Shown in pieces: positions 20,660-33,568 of a stretch of DNA of 64,000 nucleotides. The position numbers and the translations under genes were made by a program. Numbering within the stretch: the stretch's first letter is position 1; every line of letters starts with the position of its first letter. The notes under the pieces were generated by a model, which was not told where the DNA came from, did not search any database, and saw only the letters and a list, made by a program, of their open reading frames with translations. Source of the DNA: Puccinellia tenuiflora (lineage: Eukaryota > Streptophyta > Magnoliopsida > Poales > Poaceae); assembly GCA_012064385.1 (NCBI GenBank), contig QRDG01000529.1:1439898-1503897 (forward strand), written 5' to 3'.

Positions 20660-21400
20660 CAGCCCCCTTTCCCTATTTTGGAGCCCGGGCCCTGGATATT
20701 TTTCTAGGGATGCAAGCATACGCCCGCTCCCATCCGCCACGTCCCACGACTAAAACTACTAAACTACCGTACTCGAGCCACGCTAGCGTATACACTAGTC
20801 CGTAGAGTTAATTTCGCATGTTTGCCACCGATGTCCGTTGGACGGTCCGCTTGCATCCCCACATTTTTCTCGTTCTCTTGCTCGTCCCTCACTGTTTCCA
20901 TTTGGAGAAGAAACAAAAAATGATGAAGAACTGAAGAGATCCAGTGTATTGATTCACCCACGAGCCTCTCCACCACGCGGAACCGGCAGCTCGTGCATTT
21001 GATTAATGGGAGAGGTTTGTATTACATGTTTCCAGTGGAGTTGGATGTGCTCAAAGACACCATGGCGATGGGCGACAACCGGCGAGGTCAAGGCCGAGAG
21101 GGATTGGAAATCGGGGAGGAGATTGGTTTTTTTTTTTCCTAGAATCGGTGAGTAGACTCACGCCTCTTTTTAGGACGAAGCTGTAAAGACTTCTTTATGC
21201 CAATTCAACATGAGATCCTAAATGCAAAATTTCATTCCCGAGCGAGCCTCACGTGCGTTGCCAGTGAATCTAAGGTCTATGTGGCACAACACGTCAGCGA
21301 ATTAGCCTTGGTATACGGCCGAACCAGTTTTCGACTTCTTGCACCAGTTTACACATGGAGGACAAGTTTATGTACTCATACCGTTATTACCTAAATCTAC
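20660..21400. other. Intergenic, no feature recognised
   Basis: Mixed-composition sequence upstream of GT17. No open frame with a recognisable domain, only short A/T runs. Confidence 0.4.
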
Positions 21401-21406
21401 AATATA

Positions 21407-21590
21407 CTCCCTCCCCAAAAGTACATTGGCTATAATTTTTTGTCAAATTCAAACTTCGACTAAATGTATGGAAAAAATAATAACATGTAACATACATCAA
21501 GTCGATATTATTATAACCATCATAATATAAATCCATATTATATATGCATTTCGTATTATAGATGTCCATATTTATTTAAAATTCCTAAGA
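21407..21590. mobile_element. Stowaway-like MITE remnant (one end)
   Basis: It begins after TA with ctccctccccaaaagtacat, a Stowaway-type terminus, and continues AT-rich with tcaaattcaaacttcgacta, common in such MITEs. The opposite terminal repeat is not evident. Confidence 0.4.
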
Positions 21591-21799
21591 GGGATTTCAG
21601 CAAACACCTTGTGTGCAGAAATCAAAACTTCAAACCTCAAACGAATCCATTTGGTAAATCAGTAAAACCATGTCCAGTAGATGCCTGCACTTCACCTCCC
21701 TGGTCACCTCCCTCACCCACGAAATCCAGCAAAGGGATGCTCGAAATCTTGCAAGATCTTGCTTGGTCATGCCATTGACCACCCTCTTTTCTCTCCCTT

Positions 21800-21942
21800 T
21801 TTTTTTTTGAGAAGGAAGAACAAGTTCATATAACAAAGAACAACATTACAAGATCAACAAGTCTACCCACACCACACAGACCAGAAAACAAGCAAAGAAA
21901 CAACAAATCGGGAGCAGCAAACCGAACAAACCCTACCCCTAA
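21800..21942 (-). mobile_element. 5'-truncated LINE with poly(A) and 16 bp target duplication
   Basis: On the minus strand the segment ends gttcttccttctc followed by a poly(A) run (seen as T-run at 21798-21809). It is flanked by ctcttttctctccctt at 21784-21799 and again at 23997-24012. The second copy lies beyond the Harbinger element, so the LINE inserted first, as a roughly 140 bp fragment, and the Harbinger element then landed at its truncated 5' end. Confidence 0.75.
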
Positions 21943-22255
21943 GAGCAACTCCAGCCGTTGGCCCCCCCAGGCTGAATTGTCGGCGATTTTTTGGCCCTGC
22001 TGGGGGGCGCCGGCGAAAAAATGGCGTGGGGGCAGCCCGATTCCCAGCCGTGTCGCCCCCCAACCCGGCGTTTTCCGGCGTTTAATAGTTTTCCGGCGTT
22101 TTCCCCCATATACCCCCCCCATTTTACTAGTAAAATTCGTTATTTTTGAAGCAAATTTATCATTTGTATCAAATAATTCGACAGAAAAATTATTACAAAT
22201 TGTTTAACAAATCATAAAATTTAAAACAAGTTTTTAAAATCAAATTACATAAAAC

Positions 22256-23660
22256 CTAGACCTCGCCTTTGCGCCTCCACAGGTGCTCCACCAGATCTTG
22301 CTGCAATTGCTCATGAACTACTGGGTCTCGGATCTCCTGACGCGTTGCAAGGTAGGCAGTCCATGATTTCGGTACAGGCAGACGCTCGCTCTCCTCTGGA
22401 TCCTCGCCCACGAGAGGACCCTGTCTGAAGTATGGCACCTTCTTCTCCTTCTCATCCACTGGATACTTCCGCTCGCTCTCAATGATCATGTTGTGCAAGA
22501 TCACACAACAAGTCATCACCTCCCACATCTGATCTTTCGACCAGGACATAGCGGGATACCGGACAACAGCAAATCGAGCTTGGAGCCCACCAAATGCCCG
22601 CTCGACATCCTTCCTGCAAGCCTCCTGGCACTTGGCAAACCAAGCTTTAGCCGTCTTCGGCACAGGGTTTGAGATGGTCTTCACAAATGTTGACCATTTT
22701 GGATAAATACCATCTGCCAGGTAGTATCCCTTGTTGTAATGGTGCCCGTTGATCTCGAAGTTCACCGGGGGAGCAATACCTTCAACAAGTTTGGAGAAGA
22801 TAGGCGAGCACTGCAGGACGTTGATGTCGTTGTTTGATCCTGGCATTCCAAAGAAGGAATGTCAAATCCAGGTATCATACGAAGCCACTGCCTCAAGTAC
22901 GACACTGCAACCGCCTTTGTGCCCTTTGTACATCCCCTGCCAAGCAAATGGACAGTTCTTCCATTTCCAGTGCATGCAGTCGATGCTTCCTAGCATCCCA
23001 GGAAATCCTCTTGCTTCATTCTCGGCTAGGATCCGAGCAGTGTCTTCAGCAGTGGGTGATCGCAAATATTCAGGTCCAAATGCGCCAATTACGGCTCTGC
23101 AGAACCTGTAGAAGCACTCAAGGATGGTGGATTCGGCCATGCGCAGATAGTCATCCTGCGAATCAGCTGGAGCTCCATATGCAAGCAATCTCAATGCGAC
23201 CGTGCACTTCTGGAGTGAGGAAAAACCAATCGTACCAGTGCAATCCTTCTTGCAAACGAAGTAGTTGTCGAACTCTCGGACGCCATGCAAAATCTTAAGG
23301 AAAAGGTGTCGATTCATCCTGAAACGGCGCCGAAATGTCTTCTCGCCGTGTACTGGATTGTCGGCGAAGTAGTCGGCATATAGCATGCAATACCCCTCGG
23401 CACGCTGGCGTGCCTTGCTCTTGCGCCGCCCTGGTGCCGAACCACCGCGCTTCGGCTGTGCATCGGCGTCGTACAGGCCAGCCAGACAGGCGAGCATTAG
23501 CAAGTGCTCTTCGTCGTTGGCGGCGGCAGAGTCGGCTTCCTCGTCCAGCAGAGCGTCGAACACCTCGCGGACAGGGTGGAGGCGGATGTGCGCGAAGCTT
23601 GACCGCGACGGCGATTCTCGGGTGGAGGTGGCTGGAGCGGGGAGGGGATACGGCAGAGGG
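22256..23660 (-). pseudogene. Harbinger transposase with one premature stop
   Basis: The frame contains the DDE domain of Harbinger transposases: GSIDCMHWKWKNCPFAWQG (first Asp), GSNNDINVL (second Asp) and KDVERAFGGLQ (Glu), preceded by a helix-turn-helix-like region (GFSSLQKCTVALRLLAYG). A TGA at 22864-22862 interrupts it where the related transposase at 59177-60505 has Trp; the frame resumes immediately without a shift. No in-frame ATG occurs between the right TIR and residue LLMLAC, so the original start is also lost or cannot be seen. The companion Myb-like protein of larger Harbinger elements is absent. Confidence 0.85.
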
Positions 23661-23950
23661 TGTCGTCGCGGTGGTTTGGCGGTGGTTTTGGTGGCGAGCT
23701 CGCGGCGGAAGGGAGGAGTCGGTGCCGGCGACGGGGAGAAGGAGAGGAGGAAAGGACGAACCCGTTCGTGGAAAGGTGCGTTCTCTCGCCGACAGGGGTG
23801 GCCCGCGCGGTTTTCCCCTTTCGCCGGCGCCCCAGGCCGGATAAAATTTGGCCCAAATCCGGCGAAAAACGAGTCCTTGGGGGGTCCTGGGGGCGCGACT
23901 ACGGGGAAAATGGACCGCCGGCGTCGAAAAGTTGTCCTGAGGGGCTTTGT

Positions 23951-23976
23951 GGGGGGGGGGGGGGGGGGGGGGGGGG
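23951..23976. repeat. 26-base G homopolymer inside the Harbinger right end
   Basis: An uninterrupted G-run lies immediately inside the terminal inverted repeat. It can form quadruplex structures and its length may be wrong in an assembly. Confidence 0.9.
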
Positions 23977-24012
23977 ACGGCTGGAGTTGCTCTAAGCTCT
24001 TTTCTCTCCCTT

Positions 24013-25180
24013 GCACCCACTCTTTCCCTCACCCCCAATGGCCTTGTTCCTTTTCCCTGACACAAGGGAGTAACCCCACACGCCATGGACACAGGCTGGC
24101 CTCTCCACCTCTATCCCCCGTCCTTTCTCTCTCCTCGGTGGTCACCCATTTTTGGACAGCGGGCAAATGAGCTCGCCAGCTCCCTAGGCTGCACCATCAA
24201 GCCTCCCTGTCACTCCTCTCTCCATTGGACATACTCCCACAGAAAACGATTCTCTCTCTCGACCAAATTGTGCTCGCCCAACCAGTGCTCGCCGCCCTCG
24301 TGACCGCCCTTTGCGTTCCCTGAAGCAAAATATTTTTCTAAGAACTATTATTACCAAACTTTATTTTTAGTGATTTCTAATCTTATTACCTCTTCAAAAT
24401 ATTCAGAATCTTGCCATTCTACATTAAAAAGATTTTCAATGGAATTTTTCTATTATCTTGTCCCCGTTCAAACTTAGATACATACTTGACGGCATACCCA
24501 AGCTAAACCTATGTAGATGTTAGCCAGAAGAAGAAGCTTCATGCTCAACGCCTCAACTTGTATTAGCAAGGGTTAGATATTTAGCCAAACTTTATAAATT
24601 TTGATTTTAGCCAAAAAGAACATGCAACATATTTTGGAAAAGAGGGAGTACGTGGTTCATGTGAACAGCAAAGTGTGAGCAACCAGGAACCAAGAGGTCC
24701 TAAATGGTTTCCCCTGAAGAAACTGAGACTATTGCATATTATATTTGTGTTCGAGATTGTTCATTATCTCTGGCCTGACCAGCTTTTGCCTATTTTAATT
24801 TTATCCCACTTGTCTGTTCAGTTCATCCTATTGACTGTTATCGAAACCAATGTCAAACTGTTGCTTAATCTCCTACCCAAACAAACTAATCATTCCCTAG
24901 TCCATACGAACATGATGGACTCTTCGTTAACACCAAGCTGCGTACCAAAGTTACTGCATTCACTTCTCCAAGCTGCGTACCAAAATTACTTCCCGTCTAT
25001 GGCGCCAAAAAAAAGCATAGTTACCAGCAAAACTACACAAGCCCTGCATAGTATCGTGCGTTCACCTTACCCAAGAATTAAATCAGCAAACGGTCGACTA
25101 GAGTACAAACTAAGTACCACTTCAAAGCGATCACCACCAGACTTTGTACAAGAAAAGAATGCTGGATACTCAACATCCTT
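24013..25180. other. Intergenic between the Harbinger element and CAND1
   Basis: No gene is supported. A gagggagta at about 24643 resembles one end of a Stowaway MITE without a partner. The last few hundred bases should hold the CAND1 3' untranslated region. Confidence 0.4.
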
Positions 25181-28100
25181 TCATCCACATGTTTTAACAC
25201 AACCTCTCGGCCAAAAAGGGTCGGTAAAACGTACATCATATCGATCTAGCGCAATGTGGGGGCTGGAATTTTTCCTTGGAATTCGGCAGACCCATGTACC
25301 AAGTTGACTCAAACTATTTTCTACAATGTACAAAAATCCAGCGCTCATTCGCTGCGGCACCGAGTTGTACTTCTCGGCAAGTGAAGGAGTAGCCGTTATC
25401 TTGTTCATCAGATTCTTCAGCTTCATGCTGTAGTCGCTGCCACTGCAGATCAAAGTCAAGGGTGGGTCAGGCTTAGTATAATATTTGGGTTTTGGCAGAA
25501 AGGATGGCAGATAGTTCGAATTTTGGCTAAACCAGAACACAAGCTTGTACGGCGGAATCAAGCTTTTTACCTAATGCGGCTTAGAGCAGCAATTGCTCGA
25601 AGGGCACTGCGAATCATGTCTTCATTGCGGTCAATCTCCTGCTTCACTGCATCGCCCTTGGGTTTGTGACTGATAGTTTTCTCGATAGGTTCAACTAACG
25701 ACTCCAGAACTGAAACATGATGGTCACAACAATATTAGAATCGGCATTCACCGTATGGAACTTCCCTTAAAGGCCCTTGATTATAGCATACCTGCAAGAA
25801 CAGCAGAAGGGCACTTGTCTGCTAGCTTTGAGAGAATCAGATGGCAAGGCATTTTTACATCATAATGATCTGCAATAAGTAGTACAGTAAGAACTGATTA
25901 GCAAGTCCGGATTGAGAAAACACATTCAACATGATTATGCTAATATAGGTATTGTGAGCAATATATCCAGAAGGAATTAGTTTGAGAAAGTTTTGCTAGG
26001 GGTAATCGCCGCCTCAAGCCACCAACCAAACACACCCATTCAAAGTGCAGTGAAGAAAATATAGTCTCAAGTACTTACCGCCTAAGCCAGATAAGAGGAA
26101 AGGAACGATGAAGGACGACGGATTCACTTGATCAAGACAATTATCCAGCAATGTGTCCACACATTCAAAGGCAGCTTTCCTAAGTTCAAGCCCATCATCA
26201 ACGACATGCTTGAATGGCCCTAGATCAACTGTCCTGATCAATTCTTGCTGCAAAAAAGGATAGCATCAGTTTGTTACTTCCTAGATGTACATTATACGTA
26301 AATTATACGCAACAACCCTAGGCCATGACCAAGGAAAATAACATGCAACAATTTAGGAAAAAATACCTTCACAACAGTCTGGTCATACAGAAGAGGTAAT
26401 AATTCAGGAAGAAGAGCTTTGATTAAATTTGGCTTGTTGTGGGCAGCTGTACTCAAGGCCAGGACAGCTGCACGTCTCACGTGCTGCAAAATGCAAACAA
26501 CAAATCCTATTGTCAGCTTCACATCTTACTTTACGAACATTAGTTAGTAACTTAGTATAAACATGTAAAGACTATTTCAAGAAGTAGAATTACCCTGTCA
26601 CTGTCTTTAATTAAGAGAAGGAAAGTAGAAATCTCGGAGTACATGATTGCATCAATTTTTCCAGGCCGTTCAACAATTGAATATTTTATAGCGATTGCAA
26701 CTGTAGCCCTTGTGTTTGCTGCTGGGCTAGACGTGCGTTCCTATAAAATAATATGAAATCCCAATTAGACCTCATAATCATATAATAAATGCAACATGAC
26801 ATGTAAATTTGCTACTTGTCCACACTTCACACCTTCAGAGCAGGGATTAATCTGTTTGGTTCAATAAGTGCAATTTTCCCTAAACACTCGGCAACCACAT
26901 TCCGGACACCTTCCTCCTCACTTTCACAGTGATTAAAGAGCAATGCCAGTATCTTCACAATGTTTGATTCCTGGAGCTCACTCTGGCCAGTATGATCAAC
27001 AGACTGACGTGCAATTACCTGATAGGTTTTGCATAAGAGCACAAATTAAACAACAAGTCGTATGGGAGGTGCTTCTTACAAACATAATTCTACTCGAAAC
27101 CAACCTCTTTCAATGAATGAAGCAAGAGATACTGCTTCTTCTGTTGATTGTCAATCTGATCCAAGATAAATGGCAAATACTTCGATAGATTGCCAACAGC
27201 AATGTTTCCAAGAGCATATGATGCTGCAGACTTTATCTCCTCAAAAGGTGACTGAAATGATTCAATCACAATATTCTCAATTTGAACATGATTGCTGAGG
27301 TCCTTCCTTCTTCCAATTTCTCCCAAACATAACAAGGCCATGTGTTGTTTAGCCTGGAAAGCATATCATAAGCAATTAACAAATGACAAAGAGAAGTACA
27401 TAGTTCATTGTGGAGTTAGACATAAATGTAAGCAACCAACCAATGGCAAATAATAAATATTTGTTCATTCCCGTCAGAATTACGCACTAATCCTATCAAG
27501 ATTTTAAGACCTGCTTAATCACAGTTCAATGTTTTAAGATCATTAGACTGTAGAGCACCAATCAATACGCTTGCTCTAAATGTTAATATTGTTTGACCTT
27601 CAATTGACAATTTCAGCGTTTTCATAATTTTGAGAGCAGCAGAACGTGTATATATGTAATAAATAAAGAGAGCATGTACTATCCCAATTTCACAATGCTA
27701 TAATTTTCTAAAGCAAACTTCCATGAATTACCAAAGAGGCAAAGGTCACGAGTGTAGATCTGGTGAACAAAAGACATCCATGGTCACGAAAAGAAAGCCT
27801 TACCGAATTAGCAGAGCTGTCATCCTTTAGAATGCCTTTCAGCATTTCAATAGTTGATGCACACTTCTGATCACCAGCTGCTAAGCATAGCACAGCAACA
27901 CACTGTGCAATGGAGGATAGTGCCTGCTTGGAAAGACCGCCCGACTGCGATGGCTTGGCAGTGGAAATAAGGGAGTCCAACAAAGTTTCAAAACTTGTGT
28001 TTGCAGACTGGACCAGTGAAGCAAAAAACTTCTGCAGTGCCTGTAACAGAAACAATGCCCTCTGTCAGTTGGAGCATAAGATGAAATCAATTGTTATATT

Positions 28101-29174
28101 CAAATATGAAAATATATACCTGCAGTGCTTGACCTTGCAACAGAGCACTCCTGATCAAAATTAGGGCCTGAGGCAAAACCTTCTGTCTCACAGCTAAACC
28201 AACATTTGGAATGGATCTTCTGTCGACCATTATTGTAGAACACAGTTCCAATGCAAGAGCAGCCATGTGCAAATCGATGTCACTGCCGCAATAAATAAAC
28301 CAACATCAGTCATGATAGGCTGAAAATGGAGAATTCCTGAAGAAAGCTAAACGGGGGAAAAACCTTATGAGAGTAGAAAGTTCAGCGATTATCGTTTCAT
28401 AAGAGGACGAGCCAATTTGACCACCATATGTGACAACCAGAGAATTCAGGGTTCCCAATGTCGCCTGCCTAAGAGCTCTGTTAGCCTGTTGAAGGGGGGC
28501 AATAAAAAAGTTAACCTTCAAGCTCAAGTTTCATGTCCTCTTCAAAGTATACAATTCTTCAAGGCAACAAACAATGGGTACAGTATATCTCTACCTTCCG
28601 AAGGAAAGATGTGAGCTCAGAAACAACATGGTCCAGAACACACTTAAGATCGATCCGAAGAGGTGAACTTGCAATCACCGCAAATGCCTGTAAAGGAATG
28701 AACATTTTGAAAACAATAACAAAACAACAAAAGCAATGAATAGCCATGTTTTGTTTGCTCAAAAGGCTTATGTTTTGGAAGGGAAGGAGTACATTTTAGT
28801 ATTCTACTGAAGCCTATGTTTACATCAATGAACCTGCCACAAAACCATTTCTCTCCCAACCAACACAGCAAGCCTAGCACTGATCAGAACATTTACACTT
28901 GATTTTATATCGTTGGCTAGAATACTGAAATTCAACTTTTCAATAGAGGGTAACATTAAGTTGTTAACCATCATGTCCCTAATTATTTCGGTTGAAGGTG
29001 CAGATAACTGCTTACCTTGACTGCTGTAAGTCGTGTTATTTCATTGCCCATCCTATCAACAAGTATGGGAAGGCATGCCGGTAATTCCCTTTGGAGACCA
29101 TCACCAAAAGTGGAGATCACAAGGCTCATGCAAGATATGGCACATTCTTTAACTTCCTGGCAAAATAAGATCGC

Positions 29175-29225
<51 letters not shown>

Positions 29226-32200
29226 ATGTAGGGGAGACAGAGGTCCAAACCTGATCTTGATCTTGATTTGCCAAGCGGGCCAATATAGCTTTGTAGATTG
29301 GACCAATATATGGTCTGAAATCTATAGAACGTGCCTGTATAACAGCAGAACAAGAGCTTGAAAATCAACATAATTGGGTGCTTATAGTTAACATCAGCAC
29401 ATGGAACACAAGACTAACCTCAAAATTTGGACGCAGGACACGGACTAGCTCTCCGCACACCCGTAAAGCCTCAGCAGTGACTTTGTAATATCTATCTCCA
29501 ATAGCAGATAATATTGGACCAGAAAGTGCCTGGATATTTCATTATGCGTTTAGTAATGAGGAACGACCGCAAGTATCTCGAGTGGTTTATAAAAGATAGT
29601 ATCTATAATACCTGGATGTATGGATGAAACACAGAGGGTGAATGTGAAGCCATAACAATCCTTGTAAATGCAAGGGCTTCAATCTTCAGGTTGGAGGTAG
29701 AAGATTTATCCTATCAAATAAACGGAGTGTTAAAAACAAATAGAAGACCAGCACAAGAAATATCTTAACAACTGGAACTCACTAACATTCAAAGCCTTCT
29801 CAATCCCAGGAACAAGAGATCCAAAATGATCAGCCAGACAATCTGGTAATACAATAACAAGCTCCTTCAATACTGAGAATGCTCCAACCTGTAAATGCCA
29901 ACAAAACAATATAAATCAAGTCCACATACATGCTTCACAAGATAGTTGAAGAACAAACCTTTGTCTTGATTGATTTTTCACGTAACTGCTTATTGATAGA
30001 CTTGACAATTTTGGGTACCTCTTGCTTCAGCAGCCATCTAGGGCTGCAAAGTAAACAGATTGACAATATGGGCTTAGTGCTGAGTGCATTGAACTTGCAA
30101 TCACAATAAAGAAAAACTTTCCCCTAAGCATAATAAGTCAAATTGAATATGCATATCAGTGGACCAGAACACATTCTTTGCATCCAAATAAGTCTATCAA
30201 GTTCTAACAACGATAGGCTCAGTCGGGTTATTCATGCAAACAGAGAAACATGTGGGTAAAAATCAATAAAACGGATATTTCGTTTACCTAGACTCATCAA
30301 TGTCACCTTGCCCTTTCGTCACATTACCAGTTTGCCGTAACAACTCAATAAACGTGTTGAAGATGTCCATCTAGGATCACAGAGAAACTTCATAAGATTG
30401 AGAGACAATGAAACTTTGGTTCTAGGTCAGCAACAAAATACCATGCAGTTACCTTTACATTCTCCTCTCTTTCCCTAAAGCGATCAATCAACTTTGGACA
30501 AGCCTGCATACAACCGAATAAATTACACCAGGTTCCATAGAGGCACTTAATTGAGTTAGCTACTTCTCAAAACAGGTAATAGATGGTTGAAATGAAAAAT
30601 GCCGTCATGAAGAACCAAGATTGCCAAACTGCACAATGTTGGTTTAACTTGCTTTTGTCAACATACCTCCTGATACATCTTGGACAACATTTGAGGACGA
30701 GAAACTATAATTGCAGACAGGCACTTCGCTGATGCCCGACGAACCTTCCAGCTTGCATCCTCATCGTCTGTGTACTCATTCGCACTCTCACTGAGGGAAA
30801 AGGTTAAAGATGTTTCAGTTAAATTTATAGGAGCCAATTTTAATGCATTATATGAATATAAATCACATACTCATCATCTTCATCATCCTGTACTTCATCG
30901 TCAGTGTCCTCCTCCATGCTATCGGTGAAATTAGGATCATAGCTTACATATTCCAAAGCAAGATTCAAAATACTCTCACAATATGGGGATATATCTCTTG
31001 GACACCTGAGCATAAAACTCTCGAGCGCCTAAAAAGGAGTTAATTTATAGCCATAGAGAAGCAACTGTTCAAGTAATCTAGTAACCACTGACCAGAAATC
31101 TCACCTGCAAGCTGTATTCACGGAGCTCTTCATCATTTTCTGATGCACTTGTACAGTACTTTATGAGTAGAGGAACAGCTTCCGCAAGGTGTGGTCCAAA
31201 ACGGTATCCAACTGAGCGACTGTAATTCAAAATAAATTGTATAAGGACATGAGTTCCAGTAATCAAATGAACTGAAAGTACTGAATCTCTTTTAACTCCC
31301 TTCATCCTAAAATAGTTTTTCTTATGGGTATATCATCTAGCCAGATTCATTTTCTCTAATATTATACTGATGTTTGGACTGCCAAATTTGAAGTTGGAAT
31401 TTTTTGGGGCAGTTGGAAGGTTGATGCATATACCTTAGAGCACCAATCATCTGGATATTTGTTCGAGATATTTCAGACTTTGCACTTCTATTTTTCAGTA
31501 ATTGGACAACCTCCAAAGTTGCCTTGGCTAATAGATCATCTGATAAACACGGAGCAAGTGATGCTGCAACAGAGAGCGACACGTTACACTCAATGAATGA
31601 CTATTGTCATGCAATCATATGCAAGAATTAACAGCAAAAATAATTATAGAATGAATTCAGCTGTACCAATGCACGAAACAGACTTCTTTCGGACGCTTGC
31701 TTGATTGCAGCTCAGCTGGGATAGAAGTGCAGTGAGCATATATGCATGATCTTTTGCAATCACATTGCCGAATCTATGAAGTACATCACTTAATGCATCA
31801 AGACATTCACATTTAATTTCAGCACTCTTTCCCTGTCAACAAAAGAAGAAATGTATCAAGAAATTTGCGATAATTTAACATCAAAATGATAAGCGTAAGT
31901 AGAACGATCTAAATGCTACAGACCTTTGAACCGTGCAAATTATTTACAATTTTCAAATTCATAGGCACATGACAAGTCTATCATGCAACACACTTCCAAG
32001 TAGCTTCATAGGTAAGCAACAGTATGCACTGCCAACCCGACGGAATTACAAAAGCAATGAACATTCAAAAAACTGCCAAACTGCCTAAGTAACACATATA
32101 TTAAGTTCCTAAATTAGCCTGGCAAACTACATACATAGTATTTATTTAATTTTCCTTCTAAGAGCCTGTAAACAAGGATTATCTTCATACTTGCTCCTCC

Positions 32201-33568
32201 AAAGCGATGATAGATAACATTTTTTCCCATTAGCAACAGCATTACCTTTTCTGGGGTGGCAAAAACTTCGTTTAGAACTTCTATTAACTAGATAAATCAA
32301 TACTGATCAAACTGGAAATCCTTATTGGCTCTTGACAAACAAATTATTGAAGATAAAAAGGCACGTATCTTGGGTTGCAATGCTCTTGCCCACTATACGT
32401 TGAGTCACGTTTGCTAACAAGCTACAGGAACATAAATATGATAGTAAACATATGTGCACCCGCACAAAAGAACAAAGTTTAAAACAGGTCCTTCCATTGT
32501 GAGACTGAACAAATGGGTGACATACAATGGACATAAAGAAAGCTACTCCCAATTTATGCATATGTACAACTTTCAAAATTAGAAGGCCTTATCAGAAGGA
32601 TTAAACCTTAAGAGCTCTGCAGACAACTAAGGAAAAGTACGGCAAACAAGAAACAAAATAAAAAAGCTTACACTGGTGACACCCTGGATTAGCTGTGGGG
32701 CAAGAGAAACTAAAATCTTTTCAGCAAGTGATGACGTAGTAATTTCCGCAATGATTGTCTTCAGAGCTATACTAGCAGTATCACGATGTTGGTCCTTTCC
32801 ATTGAGTAACTTATCGCAAAGCTTGGTGGTCATCTCCACTACTCTATCCTCGCTAACTTTCTTGACAAGTGGAGCCAAGCTAACCAAGACAAAAAAAATA
32901 AGAGTAAATATAGCAAATGTATGTAGAGAATAATAACAGAATAATGGGTATCAGATTTCTCTTTACAAAAACTTCTGCGAATATAATAACTGAAGCGTGA
33001 GAAAACAGCATGTAATGGAATTCAAGAAGTATTCTCTTCTACTGCAAACCAATAGGCATCTAGGAGATAAAAAGGGATGTATAGTGATTTTGACAATAAT
33101 AACAGCTAATGCATCTGACACAAGCTATAACACAGCAAGTAGCATCAACCGGATCCCCAAGTCCCCAACCCGGACATCACAAAAGGAAATGTGTTCGCCT
33201 TTTTTCATACAAGATAGTTTAAGGAAAATAGATAAAATAAAAAAATTATATTTTAAGGAGAAATTTACCATTTCACAGCTAAGCCAGAAACATCTCCAGA
33301 AGCATCTTCCAGTTGTTGAATAATAATATTTGTCAACTTTGGTTCCAGGTCCTGATCTGTTTTAAAACTCTCTTTGTTTAATTCACTAAGCAAATCTGAT
33401 GTCGCCATATATCTGTAGTCTTTATCTTTCCCTGTCATCTGAAAGCACATACACCAAAATGTTACAAAGCATTAATAAAAAGAGCAAACAGATTCATTAT
33501 TATCAATGCATGTAAATTACTGCGATGGATACCTTCTCCAAAATGCCAGTTATATTCATGTTTGCCAT
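25181..33568 (-). CDS. CAND1: CAND1, cullin-associated NEDD8-dissociated protein 1 (28 coding exons)
   Basis: CAND1 wraps around unneddylated cullin-RBX1 and drives exchange of substrate adaptors in SCF ubiquitin ligases, in cytosol and nucleus. Coding exons, all GT-AG and in phase: 33568-33533, 33438-33269, 32879-32672, 31832-31667, 31563-31434, 31219-31105, 31028-30871, 30790-30667, 30503-30453, 30370-30288, 30043-29959, 29888-29787, 29710-29612, 29529-29419, 29334-29251, 29156-29016, 28687-28595, 28485-28364, 28282-28120, 28040-27804, 27353-27105, 27018-26833, 26740-26594, 26483-26367, 26247-26079, 25869-25792, 25709-25571, 25442-25181. Recognisable parts are the N-terminus (MANMNITGILEKMTGKDKDY), HEAT repeats throughout, an acidic loop (EEDTDDEVQDDEDDE, about residue 315) and the C-terminal TIP120 domain (CPSAVLAVLESLVEP). 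As read, the product is 1274 residues. One extra base near 25351-25360 shifts the last codons and adds a 58-residue tail; without it the protein would be 1219 residues, the length I recall for Arabidopsis CAND1. Confidence 0.95.
29177..29223. repeat. (GA)n microsatellite in a CAND1 intron
   Basis: A 47 bp perfect GA/TC repeat ends about 19 nt before the 3' splice site of the exon at 29156-29016. On the coding strand it is a CT-run and forms most of that intron's polypyrimidine tract. Confidence 0.95.

Larger units (their letters stand above)
21943..23992 (-). mobile_element. PIF/Harbinger DNA transposon
   Basis: Terminal inverted repeats GAGCAACTCCAGCCGT and ACGGCTGGAGTTGCTC bound a 2050 bp element flanked by TAA on both sides (21940-21942 and 23993-23995), the TWA target of this superfamily. 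It carries a transposase gene on the minus strand. Just inside the right TIR is a run of 26 G, against 7 C at the matching place on the left. Confidence 0.92.

Noticed and set aside
23385..24170. 261-codon plus-strand frame and minus-strand frame 23295-24092
   Set aside because: Both run through GC-rich Harbinger leader sequence and beyond its terminal repeat, so they cannot be single genes of the element. The transposase is in another minus-strand frame.
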